Assembly (NCBI RefSeq): GCF_013318015.2
Contig: NZ_CP115841.1
Coordinates: forward strand, 2,170,001-2,234,000
Length of the DNA stretch: 64,000 bases
From: Agrobacterium tumefaciens
Lineage (GTDB): Bacteria; Pseudomonadota; Alphaproteobacteria; Rhizobiales; Rhizobiaceae
Direction: 5' to 3'
Shown: positions 28,231-36,813 of the stretch, piece after piece
Position numbering within the stretch: position 1 is the first letter of the stretch
Layout of the letters: each line of letters begins with the position of its first letter
Notes under the pieces: generated by a model
The model's database searches: none
What the model was told of the DNA's origin: nothing
Seen by the model: only the letters and a program-made list of their open reading frames with translations
Position numbers and translations under genes: made by a program

Positions 28231-28576
28231 CGACCTTGCAATCACTACGCCTGTGTCGGCTCAACCATTTGCGGGATAACTATACCGGAGCGTCCTAACG
28301 TCCTGTTCTACAGTAAAACCAATAACATTAGGGAAGTCTAAAAATGTAGTCGTCTCAATATCGAATGTGGAATGCACGTTACAAAAACAAATATCGGGGA
28401 TCGTGGGCCAGCCTCGGCACGGGCGCTATTTTGCTCGAAACCGCTTGAATATACTGATAAATAGCGAGTCACATACCTATTTGCAGGAGGGGACCCCGCC
28501 ACCCGGCAGCCTGACCGTCTTGACACCGCGCAAACCAACACGCCGGGCCCTGCCCGACAGGTCATAGAAGTTTTAT
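28231..28576. other. 346-bp gene-free divergent region
   Basis: This gap separates the minus-strand hydrolase gene from the plus-strand ABC-like gene and must hold both promoters. An inverted repeat cgctattt (28424-28431) / aaatagcg (28459-28466) and a perfect AGGAGG at 28485-28490 without a start codon at normal distance are visible. No coding frame is convincing. Confidence 0.5.
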
Positions 28577-31294
28577 ATGGAACAAAGCCTTACGCGTTAT
28601 ATCTGGTCGCATACGAAGCGGCAGCAGCTTTTCATTCTGCTGATCGTCGCCTTGTCCATGATCCCCTATTTCCTCGCCTTCGATCTGCCCAAACAGATCG
28701 TCAACGGGCCCATTCAGGGAGACGGCTTCGAAGGGGCAAACGCGACACAGCTTTTCATGCATCTCACGGTCGATATTCCCTATTGGGGCACCGTGACGCT
28801 CTTCCCCGGGCTCGAACTCAACCGCATGTCGATGCTGATGGCGCTCAGCCTCACCTTCCTTGCGCTTGTCGTCATCAACGGGCTTTTCAAATATTATATC
28901 AACACCTTCAAGGGCCGCCTTGGCGAGCGGCTTCTCAGGCGTATCCGTTTCGAACTTATCGATCGGATCCTGCGGTTCCCGCCCACGCATTTCAAGCGGG
29001 TCAAGGGTGCTGAAATCTCCAGCATGGTGAAGGACGAGGTCGAGCCGCTGGGCGGATTTACCGGCGACGCCTTTGTGCAGCCGGCGCTTCTCGGCGGTCA
29101 GGCGCTCTCGGCACTCTTCTTCATTCTCGTGCAGAATTTCTGGCTGGGTCTGATTGCGGCTTTCATGGCCGCCATCCAGGTCGGCATCATCCCCAAAATG
29201 CGCCGTCGCCTCATCGAACTCGGGCGTCAGCGGCAGCTGAGCGCACGCCAGCTTGCCGGGCGCATCGGCGAAATGGTCGACGGCATCGGCACCATCCACG
29301 CCTATGACACCTCCAATTTCGAGCGTGCCGATGCCTCGCACCGGCTCGGCGACATCTTCAGGATCCGCTACGATCTCTACCAGTGGAAGTTTCTGGTCAA
29401 ATTCATCAATAACTTCCTCGCGCAGCTCACCCCTTTCTTCTTTTATGCACTGGGCGGTTATCTCACGCTCAAGGGCAGCCTCGATGTCGGGCAGCTGGTT
29501 GCCGTCATCAACGCTTATAAGGAACTGCCAGGACCGCTGAAGGAGCTGATCGACTGGGATCAGGCGCGTCAGGATGTTCAGGTAAAATACGAGCAGGTCT
29601 TCGAGCAGTTCGATGCGTCGAACATGATCGATGACAAGGTGCAAAAACTGTCACCGGGAGCAGTCGCGGCAATTGCCGCACCGATCGTCGTCAGCAATCT
29701 CACGCTGGAAGACGATAGCGGCAGCCGGCTTCTGGAACAGGCATCGTTGAAGATCGAGGCAGGCGAGGTGATCGCCATCGTCGGTGGATCGGGAGCAGAG
29801 GCGCTCGCGGATGCTATCGGCCGCACGCTCTGGCCGACTTCCGGCAAGGTGAGCATCAACGACGTCGACATATTGGAATTGCCTGAATCGCTGACGGGCC
29901 GGCGCATCTCCTATGTGTCCTCGGACAGCTATTTTTTCCACGCCAGCCTGAAGGACAATCTGCTTTACGGTCTCAAGCATGCACCGCTTGTCGAAAAGCA
30001 ATACGAAGGTGCAGCGCTGGAACACCGCAAATGGGAGATCCGCGAAGCCAAGCTTGCGGGCAATCCGACGATCGACATCAACAGCGAATGGATCGACTAC
30101 GCTTCAAGCCCGGCCGGTGATGGCAAACCGGAAAACCTCATTCAGGCCGTTCTGGCTGTGCTCGACAGCGTGGAACTTTCACAGGATATTCTGGAATTCG
30201 CGTTGCGCTCGACGATCGACCCCTTGACCGACCTGCATCTTGCGGCCCGCATTGTGGAACTGCGACATGTCCTGCGCGCCGAACTGGAAAAGGAGAACCT
30301 GAGCGGCCTCATCGCTCCGTTTGAGCTGGAGAGCTACAACAGCGAGGCCACCGTGGGCGAGAACCTGTTGTTCGGTACCATGCGCGACTCATCACAGTCG
30401 ATCAGGACCGTCATAGAAAGCGAATATTTCCGTTCGCTGATGCGCGAAACCGGCCTCGTCAAAACCCTGTTCGAAATGGGGTATACGATTGCCGAAAACA
30501 TCGTGGAAATCTTCGCCGACCTGCCGGGTGACCACCCCTTCTTCCAGCAGCTCACATTCATGACGCCCGACGATGTTCCGGTCTATCAGCAAATGCTGCA
30601 ACGTCTTCAGAGCAGGAGTTTCGACGAGGCCAATGAAAGCGAAAGACGCGCGATGCTGCGGCTGAGCTTCTTCTACATTGAGCCCCGGCAGCGTTTCGGC
30701 CTGCTGTCACCGGAAATCATGAACCGGATCGTTGAAGTCCGGCACATGTTCCATGAAAACCTGCCGGACAGCCTGAAGAACGTGATCGAAATCTACGATC
30801 CGACGAAATACATGAGTGCCACCAGCCTTCTGGACAATATTCTCTTCGGCAAGGTCAGCCATCGTTATACCGACGCATCACGGCGCATCACCCACATCGT
30901 GGCCGAGGTCATGCGCAAGCAGGGCGTCTATGAGCGTGTGCTTGCGGTGGGTCTGGATTTCAACCTCGGCGCCGGCGGCAAGCGGCTCGGGCCACTCCAG
31001 CGGCAGAAGCTCAATCTCGCAAGGGCGCTGATCCGCAAGTCCGACTATTACGTCTTCAATCGCCCCCTTCCCGGCCTCGATCCGCGGCAACAGGAGGAAA
31101 TTGTCGAACGGGTCATCACATTCCTGAAACAGAACAATAATAACCCGGCGATCGTGTGGGTTCTGTCGAATGCGACGCTCTCGCGCATGTTCGACCGGGT
31201 CATCGTCGTCCATCAGGGCCTTATCAGCGCTGATGGAAGTTACGAGACTCTTGCGCAGGAAAACGGTACATTCAAGGATATGGTCGCAACATAA
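28577..31294 (+). CDS. ABC-exporter-like protein with degenerate, expanded nucleotide-binding domain
   Basis: A 905-residue protein. Residues 1-345 form an ABC-exporter membrane domain with helices near 18-35, 86-104, 170-205 and 284-310 and the coupling segments between them. Residues 365-905 align with an ABC ATPase domain, but each catalytic motif is altered: Walker A is VGGSGAEALA (402-411, no Lys), the signature is LGPLQRQ (804-810, not LSGGQ), Walker B ends FNRP (N828 and R829 for Asp-Glu), and the H-loop His is N865. About 270 extra residues separate the Q-loop region from the signature, and the motif DNLLYG recurs as ENLLFG and DNILFG (461, 595, 753). It is not a pseudogene by frame. 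The stop is 43 bp from a cNMP-binding gene. Confidence 0.9.
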   Translation: MEQSLTRYIWSHTKRQQLFILLIVALSMIPYFLAFDLPKQIVNGPIQGDGFEGANATQLFMHLTVDIPYWGTVTLFPGLELNRMSMLMALSLTFLALVVINGLFKYYINTFKGRLGERLLRRIRFELIDRILRFPPTHFKRVKGAEISSMVKDEVEPLGGFTGDAFVQPALLGGQALSALFFILVQNFWLGLIAAFMAAIQVGIIPKMRRRLIELGRQRQLSARQLAGRIGEMVDGIGTIHAYDTSNFERADASHRLGDIFRIRYDLYQWKFLVKFINNFLAQLTPFFFYALGGYLTLKGSLDVGQLVAVINAYKELPGPLKELIDWDQARQDVQVKYEQVFEQFDASNMIDDKVQKLSPGAVAAIAAPIVVSNLTLEDDSGSRLLEQASLKIEAGEVIAIVGGSGAEALADAIGRTLWPTSGKVSINDVDILELPESLTGRRISYVSSDSYFFHASLKDNLLYGLKHAPLVEKQYEGAALEHRKWEIREAKLAGNPTIDINSEWIDYASSPAGDGKPENLIQAVLAVLDSVELSQDILEFALRSTIDPLTDLHLAARIVELRHVLRAELEKENLSGLIAPFELESYNSEATVGENLLFGTMRDSSQSIRTVIESEYFRSLMRETGLVKTLFEMGYTIAENIVEIFADLPGDHPFFQQLTFMTPDDVPVYQQMLQRLQSRSFDEANESERRAMLRLSFFYIEPRQRFGLLSPEIMNRIVEVRHMFHENLPDSLKNVIEIYDPTKYMSATSLLDNILFGKVSHRYTDASRRITHIVAEVMRKQGVYERVLAVGLDFNLGAGGKRLGPLQRQKLNLARALIRKSDYYVFNRPLPGLDPRQQEEIVERVITFLKQNNNNPAIVWVLSNATLSRMFDRVIVVHQGLISADGSYETLAQENGTFKDMVAT

Positions 31295-31337
31295 ATCCAA
31301 GAAAGTGACCGAGGTGGAACAAGAACAGGGTAAGGCA

Positions 31338-31793
31338 ATGCTTTTCAAAGACGAAATTCAAATGCTGAAACGCGTCCCGTTTTTTTCGGAAATGGAACCG
31401 TCGAAGCTTAAACTTCTCGCATTCGCATCCGACCGCGTGTCCTATCACACCGGCGACATGCTGTTCCGGCAGGGAGATGTCGGCGATGCGGCTTACGTCC
31501 TTTTGACCGGCAAAGTGGATGTTCTGGTCGATTCTCCGTCCGGCACGTTAAAAGTGGCCGAAATGACCGGCAATGCGATCGTCGGTGAAATCGCCATTCT
31601 CTGCGACAGCGTCAGAACCGCAACCGTGCGCGCCTCCACCAACGTGGAAGCCCTGCGTATCGGCAAGGAACAGTTCTTCAAGCTCATGTCCGATTTCCCT
31701 GACATTACCATCAAGGTCATGCGGGTTCTTGCCGAACGTCTCACCCAGACGACGACGGAGCTTAGCAAAGCGCGTGCAAACGCGAGAACATGA
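31338..31793 (+). CDS. stand-alone cyclic-nucleotide-binding domain protein
   Basis: A 151-residue Crp-like sensor domain with no DNA-binding helix-turn-helix. The phosphate-binding cassette GEIAILCDSVRTATVRA keeps Glu84 (ribose) and Arg93 (phosphate), so cAMP or cGMP binding is likely. A helical C-terminus follows. The ATG at 31338 has gggtaaggca before it; an earlier in-frame extension runs into the ABC-like gene. Lying 43 bp after the ABC-like gene and close to an adenylate cyclase, it may be the regulatory subunit that connects cAMP to the ABC-like protein. Confidence 0.88.
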   Translation: MLFKDEIQMLKRVPFFSEMEPSKLKLLAFASDRVSYHTGDMLFRQGDVGDAAYVLLTGKVDVLVDSPSGTLKVAEMTGNAIVGEIAILCDSVRTATVRASTNVEALRIGKEQFFKLMSDFPDITIKVMRVLAERLTQTTTELSKARANART

Positions 31794-31981
31794 GCCGCAA
31801 TTTCTTGCTACCGTGGATGGCGATGTTGGAAAAATAAATGTCGCACCATTGCAATATAAATGAAATGCTGACTGAATAAGGGCAAGGGCGTCCGCCAAAA
31901 GAGAGCGGATATAATAATCTGTAGAGACAACGGGCTTCATGGGAGGAAGCGTGCAAGATTCCGTTGTAATCGGGGTGTGTC

Positions 31982-32842
31982 ATGGCGTTCGATTCCGACA
32001 TCGTAAGTCGGGAAGGTAATAAAGATTTTCGGGTAAAGATCTGGGGTGCGCGGGGAACGCTTCCTGTTTCAGGTGAAAACTTCCGAAAATATGGCGGGAA
32101 TACCATCTGCATCGAGGTACGATGCGGAGATCATGTTCTTTTGTTCGACGCGGGCTCGGGGTTACACCCTGCTGGTCTGGCGTTGCGGGCGGAAGGTATT
32201 ACCGACGTCAACCTGTTCTTCTCTCACTGCCATTACGACCACATCGTCGGCTTTCCCTATTTCAAGCCGTTCTACAATAGCTCCAACGATGTCGCCATCT
32301 GGTCGGGTCATCTTGCCGGCACCATGACAACGCGGGAAATGCTCAAGGACTTCATGAGCCCGCCATGGTTCCCCGTACCGCTGGAAGTCTGCTGCGCAAA
32401 AATGGCAACCCGTGACTTTATGCCGGGCGACGTCCTGGATGTTCATCCGGGCCTCTCGATCCGAACTGGAATGCTCAATCATCCGGGCAACGCCATCGGG
32501 TATCGCCTGGACTGGGCGGGAAAGTCATTCGCCATCATCACCGATACCGAACATGAACCGGGCAATATCGACAAGAACGTGCTTGATCTGATCAAGGACG
32601 TCGATCTCTTCCTCTACGACGCCATGTTTACCGATGAGGAGATGGGCCTTTATCGCGGTTATGGCCATTCGTCCTGGCAGGAGGCGATCCGCCTTGCCAA
32701 ACTGGCAGGCGCAAAAAATGTCGGCTTCATCCACCACGCCCCAAGCCGCAGCGACGACGAACTGGACGACATCGAAAAACAGGCGAAAGCCCAGTTCAGC
32801 GGTGCATTCGCGACAATGGACGGCCAGATCATCGACCTCTGA
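31982..32842 (+). CDS. metallo-beta-lactamase-fold hydrolase
   Basis: A 286-residue MBL-fold enzyme. The dizinc motif HxHxDH is HCHYDH, further ligands are the His in LNHPGNAIGY, the Asp in ITDTEH, and a late His pair in FIHHAPSR. WGARGTLPVSG then YGGNTICIEV is the start typical of a broad bacterial family near phosphodiesterases such as PhnP. With a cyclase and a cNMP-binding protein as neighbours, hydrolysis of a cyclic nucleotide is a fair guess but not shown by sequence. The ATG follows cggggtgtgtc. A 188-bp gap separates it from the cNMP gene. Confidence 0.88.
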   Translation: MAFDSDIVSREGNKDFRVKIWGARGTLPVSGENFRKYGGNTICIEVRCGDHVLLFDAGSGLHPAGLALRAEGITDVNLFFSHCHYDHIVGFPYFKPFYNSSNDVAIWSGHLAGTMTTREMLKDFMSPPWFPVPLEVCCAKMATRDFMPGDVLDVHPGLSIRTGMLNHPGNAIGYRLDWAGKSFAIITDTEHEPGNIDKNVLDLIKDVDLFLYDAMFTDEEMGLYRGYGHSSWQEAIRLAKLAGAKNVGFIHHAPSRSDDELDDIEKQAKAQFSGAFATMDGQIIDL

Positions 32843-33051
32843 TCGCGGTCACCAATCTCGTGTTGCTGGCGTGCGTTTGACGCTTTTTTGAAGCCTGATT
32901 TGTATCATGCGGCGAACCGACGTTCGAACACGCACAATTGACCATCGCCGGCCCATTGCTCCACGATATTGCCACGAGATACCCTGCATTAAAGACACCA
33001 GAGCACACTTAATGATGATTCTGCGCCAAATGACCGCATGATGGGATTTGC

Positions 33052-34746
33052 ATGATCCGTTTCTTTTCGGAGACCAATTTGAGACGCGCCCGGATCTTGT
33101 CCGGCCTCATCATTTTTGCCTTTGTATTTTCCCATCTTTTCAACCATTCGCTCGCTCTCATCTCCATCGATACCGCCGAGCGGGCGCGAAAATGGTTCAG
33201 CCTGATCTGGCTCAATCCCGTCAGCAGCCTGCTGTTTTATGGGTCGGTTGTGGTGCACGTCTGTCTTGTCCTGCGCTCGCTTTATCAGCGCCGGACATTG
33301 CGCATGCCGCTTCGCGAAGCGCTGCAAGCCATACTTGGCCTGTCGATCCCGTTTTTGATCATCAGCCACGCCGTCAATATTCGCGTGTCGCACATGATCT
33401 ACAACATCGACGTGGGATATTACTCGGTCGTTCGCCGGCTCTGGATCAACAACCCGATGGCCGGCGCGTGGCAAAGCCTCGCATTGATCGTGATCTGGAC
33501 CCACGGGTGTATCGGCCTGTTTTTCTGGTTACGGTACCGGGACTGGTATCCCAAAATTGCCGGGATATTCATGACTGTGGCGGTGATGCTGCCTTTGTTG
33601 GCGCTTCTGGGCTTCAGCGATGCCGGCCGCTGGCTGGAGGAGGTGGACAGAAAATACTCACTTCCTCCCGGGCTTGCAGATACCACCGTTCAAAGAGACG
33701 ACATACCGTTGCAACGGGAGATGGAGACGCGTATCCGTTTCGTTACCGACGCAACGGAAGCGATTTTTGTCGGCGCGGTAATGCTGGTGTTCGTCTTGCG
33801 CGGCGTGCGCAGCTGGCGACAGAGATCGACGGCTATCGAAATCCGTTATGAGCATGGCGCGCAGGCGCGCGTCCCTGCCGGGCTCAGCATTCTGGAGGCC
33901 AGCAGACTCGCGGGCGTACCGCATTATTCCGTATGCGGCGGCAAAGGACGCTGTTCGACCTGCCGGGTCAGGATTGTCGAAAGCAAAGGCCCGCTTCCCC
34001 CTCCTGGAGATATCGAACAAACCACTTTGAGGCGCATCCATGCCGATTCAGATGTGCGGCTCGGCTGCCAGTTGCGGCCCACTCAGGATATTGGAATAGC
34101 GCTTCTGGTATCGCCGCCCCAACAGAGCGACCTGCCAGCGGATGCGCAACCGGCCCGGCCGGGCAAGGAAGAGGAGATCGCCATCCTCTTTTGTGATATC
34201 CGCAATTTCACCGCGCTTTCCGAGGCGAAACTGCCATATGACGTCGTGTTTCTTCTAAACCGCTACTTCACCATCGTCGGGCAGGCCGTAGAACAGGCCG
34301 GAGGACATCTCGACAAATTCATCGGTGATGGCGCCATGGCTCTTTTCGGACTTGGCGACGATGCAGAAAATGCCTGCCGCAACGCCATGAAGGCCGCCGC
34401 TATCATATTGCGGGAGCTTTCAATCCTGAATGAGGGACTGGAAAAACAATTTGCCGTCCGGCTGGAAGTGGTAGTAGGCATCCACGCTGGCCCGACGATA
34501 GTCGGCGTCATGGGCTATGGCGCAGCGAAAACCCTGACCGCCATCGGCGACACCGTGAATGTGGCGAGCAGGCTGGAATCCAAGGCCAAGGAATTCGGCG
34601 CCGCCATCGTCGTTTCCGAACCCGCCATCATTCAGGCGGGACAAGAGATTGCCGATCTGCGAAGCGAAAAAATCGCCATTCGCGGGAGAAACTCGCAAAT
34701 GAAAGTTTTCCTGCTCTCGAAAGAAGAGAGCGAGCGTTACCTATAG
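33052..34746 (+). CDS. cyaC: redox-type adenylate cyclase: diheme-b membrane anchor, [2Fe-2S] ferredoxin, class III cyclase
   Basis: A 564-residue three-part protein. Residues 15-265 form about six membrane helices with His28, His69, His106 and His151, the pattern of a succinate-dehydrogenase-like diheme anchor as described for Sinorhizobium CyaC, a quinone-responsive cyclase. Residues 275-350 are a plant-type ferredoxin with C295, C301, C304 and C339. Residues 375-560 are a class III cyclase: metal-binding D382 and D426, transition-state N503 and R507, and adenine-selecting K422 with T496, so the product should be cAMP. It probably converts quinone-pool redox state into cAMP. The symbol is by domain resemblance. 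Confidence 0.9.
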   Translation: MIRFFSETNLRRARILSGLIIFAFVFSHLFNHSLALISIDTAERARKWFSLIWLNPVSSLLFYGSVVVHVCLVLRSLYQRRTLRMPLREALQAILGLSIPFLIISHAVNIRVSHMIYNIDVGYYSVVRRLWINNPMAGAWQSLALIVIWTHGCIGLFFWLRYRDWYPKIAGIFMTVAVMLPLLALLGFSDAGRWLEEVDRKYSLPPGLADTTVQRDDIPLQREMETRIRFVTDATEAIFVGAVMLVFVLRGVRSWRQRSTAIEIRYEHGAQARVPAGLSILEASRLAGVPHYSVCGGKGRCSTCRVRIVESKGPLPPPGDIEQTTLRRIHADSDVRLGCQLRPTQDIGIALLVSPPQQSDLPADAQPARPGKEEEIAILFCDIRNFTALSEAKLPYDVVFLLNRYFTIVGQAVEQAGGHLDKFIGDGAMALFGLGDDAENACRNAMKAAAIILRELSILNEGLEKQFAVRLEVVVGIHAGPTIVGVMGYGAAKTLTAIGDTVNVASRLESKAKEFGAAIVVSEPAIIQAGQEIADLRSEKIAIRGRNSQMKVFLLSKEESERYL

Positions 34747-34783
34747 GGCAATACCGGCGCGCTCGCTGACGGGCCATCCGGCC

Positions 34784-35266
34784 TCAAATCTTGCGATAGA
34801 GAAAATAACGGTCGGTCGGCACGCTTTCCGGCACCGGCAGAGGCTTCAGCATGGGATGATCCAGAGGCAGACCGCTGACCGCAACGCCGCCTTTTGCCAG
34901 CATGCCCGCGGCAAGGTCCGGCAGCCATGTCAGGGTAATGGCATCCTTTTCCGGGTAGCCCGTGCCGATATCGGCATGCACCATGGCCGCCTCCACACCG
35001 ATGAAGGCCGGAGCGGTTTCCGATATTTCACCGATGACGAGATCTTCCTGCGCCGGAACGGAAGAGGCGTGTGCACCCATGGCCCTGTCGAAGGCAACGA
35101 TACGGCGTTGCGGAAACAGTTCCCGCAAATGATTGAACGTGCGCCCGTTTCCAAGGCCTATTTCCATGATCGCGCCTTCGTCAGGCAGATCAAGATCGGC
35201 CTTGACGTGGTTGAGGATATCGCGCTGCGCGGTCAGCCGGCGAATGAAACTGTCCAATCTGCTCAT
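34784..35266 (-). CDS. small class I SAM-dependent methyltransferase-like protein
   Basis: A 160-residue protein with SAM-binding motif I EIGLGNGRTFNHL (acidic-G-x-G-x-G) and a motif II acidic end, VAFDRAMG. It is short for a full methyltransferase, so it may lack substrate-binding insertions. The ATG at 35266 begins MSRLDSFIRRLTAQRD; the longer frame adds five residues. Substrate unknown. It stands downstream of the nucleotide-sugar dehydrogenase on the same strand, 79 bp away, and its end faces the cyclase gene. Confidence 0.8.
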   Translation of the reverse strand: MSRLDSFIRRLTAQRDILNHVKADLDLPDEGAIMEIGLGNGRTFNHLRELFPQRRIVAFDRAMGAHASSVPAQEDLVIGEISETAPAFIGVEAAMVHADIGTGYPEKDAITLTWLPDLAAGMLAKGGVAVSGLPLDHPMLKPLPVPESVPTDRYFLYRKI

Positions 35267-35345
35267 AGTCCGTCCGTTCATGAATGCCGGGCATTTTCAG
35301 TAAAAGCGTATGGCGATTTTGCTGGAAATGCCCGGGAGAAGGCGA

Positions 35346-36686
35346 TCAGGCCTTGATGATGTGTTTTGCGGCGATATCCCGACGTGCGAAGACGTTTCGC
35401 GTATCGATGATCAGCGGCGACCATTCGCAAAGAGCGGCATAGTCCACATTGTCGTGATCGGTCGCGACCAGAACAGCGTCAAAGGCGCTGACGGTCTGCT
35501 TGTCCCAAGCCACGGATTTCATGCCCATCAGGTGGCTATATTCCCGGGTTTTCGGGATTTCTGCCACGTGCGGATCATAATAGGCCGCTTCGCCGCCGCG
35601 CTCCTGAATAAGTTCTATGAGTTTCAGCGAAGGACTTTCACGAATATCGGGCACATTTTTCTTGTAGGCGAGACCGACCACCAGCACCTTGGAGCGGCTG
35701 AGCGCCTTGCCGGAACGGATGTCGAGGGCTTCCGCGACCCTCCCGATGACATGACGCGGCATGCCGGTGTTGATTTCGCCGGCGAGCTCGATGAACCTCG
35801 TCGGCAACTCGTACTCTCGCGATTTCCAGGTGAGATAGAAAGGATCGATCGGTATGCAGTGGCCACCAAGACCCGGGCCGGGATAAAACGGCATGAAACC
35901 GAACGGCTTGGTTTTCGCCGCGTCGATCACTTCCCAGATGTCGATGCCCATGGCCTCGTAGACGACCTTGAGTTCATTGACGAGCGCGATATTGACAGCA
36001 CGGAAGACGTTTTCGGTGATTTTCACCGCCTCGGCCGTGGCGTTTGTCGAGACCGGAACGATTTTCTTGACCACTGAGCCGTAGAATGCCGCCATCAGTT
36101 TTCCGGCAGCCTCACCATCGCCTGCAACGACCTTTGGAATGTTCGAGGTCTCGAAGTCGCGATTACCGGGATCTTCCCGCTCGGGCGAAAAACCGATGAA
36201 GAAGTCGACGCCGGAGACAAGTCCGGTAGCTTCCAGAATGGTCTTCACAACTCCGTCGGTCGTGCCGGGATAGGTGGTCGATTCCAGCACCACAAGCTGC
36301 CCCCTGCGCAGATGCGCGGCAATGTCCCGGCAGGTCTTTTCGACATAGGAGAGGTCCGGCTCGCGATATTTCGTCAGGGGCGTCGGCACACAAATGGCAA
36401 TCACATCGCATTCAGCCAGTCTGGAAAAATCAGACGTTGCGATGAAGCCATCATCGCGCCTGACGCTTGCCAGCACCTCGTCCGAAACCGCCTCGATATA
36501 GCTGCGGCCGGCATCGATCGCGACCATTTTACCGGGATCGATATCGAAACCGACGACCTTGAAACCGGCCTTGGCGATCGTGATGGCTAGCGGCAGGCCG
36601 ACATAGCCAAGGCCGATCACCGCCGCTTTGGCGCTTTTGTTTTCGATGCTGGAAAGCAGGTTCTGGGAAACGACTGGGGAAGTCAA
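35346..36686 (-). CDS. nucleotide-sugar (UDP-HexNAc-type) 6-dehydrogenase
   Basis: A 446-residue member of the UDP-glucose/GDP-mannose dehydrogenase family. The NAD fold is AAVIGLGYVGLPLAI (residues 21-35), STTYPGTT and FSPEREDPGN are conserved substrate-site segments, and the catalytic cysteine is C277 in GPGLGGHCIPIDPFYL. The HCIPIDPFYLTWK form is typical of the WbpA branch, which oxidises UDP-N-acetyl-hexosamines to uronic acids. It would supply an acidic sugar for a surface polysaccharide. Divergent from the glycosyltransferase gene at 36814. Confidence 0.92.
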   Translation of the reverse strand: MTSPVVSQNLLSSIENKSAKAAVIGLGYVGLPLAITIAKAGFKVVGFDIDPGKMVAIDAGRSYIEAVSDEVLASVRRDDGFIATSDFSRLAECDVIAICVPTPLTKYREPDLSYVEKTCRDIAAHLRRGQLVVLESTTYPGTTDGVVKTILEATGLVSGVDFFIGFSPEREDPGNRDFETSNIPKVVAGDGEAAGKLMAAFYGSVVKKIVPVSTNATAEAVKITENVFRAVNIALVNELKVVYEAMGIDIWEVIDAAKTKPFGFMPFYPGPGLGGHCIPIDPFYLTWKSREYELPTRFIELAGEINTGMPRHVIGRVAEALDIRSGKALSRSKVLVVGLAYKKNVPDIRESPSLKLIELIQERGGEAAYYDPHVAEIPKTREYSHLMGMKSVAWDKQTVSAFDAVLVATDHDNVDYAALCEWSPLIIDTRNVFARRDIAAKHIIKA

Positions 36687-36813
36687 AGCGTGTCACGCTC
36701 CGCGCATGTGCAAAAGATGCCTTTCAGTTGGGCAAGAATGGTCAGGCTGTCAAGGCTCGGCCCTCTCAAATTCCGGTTGACGCCAGAGCCATGGGCGACG
36801 CACAACCATCCGG

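Noticed and set aside
28485..28490. Perfect AGGAGG as ribosome-binding site of an unseen small gene
   Set aside because: No ATG, GTG or TTG at a useful distance in any frame; the ABC-like frame is closed by a stop at 28565-28567.
32873..32889. Terminator after the MBL hydrolase gene (gcgtttgacgc then T run)
   Set aside because: The stem is only 4 bp; too weak to list as a feature.
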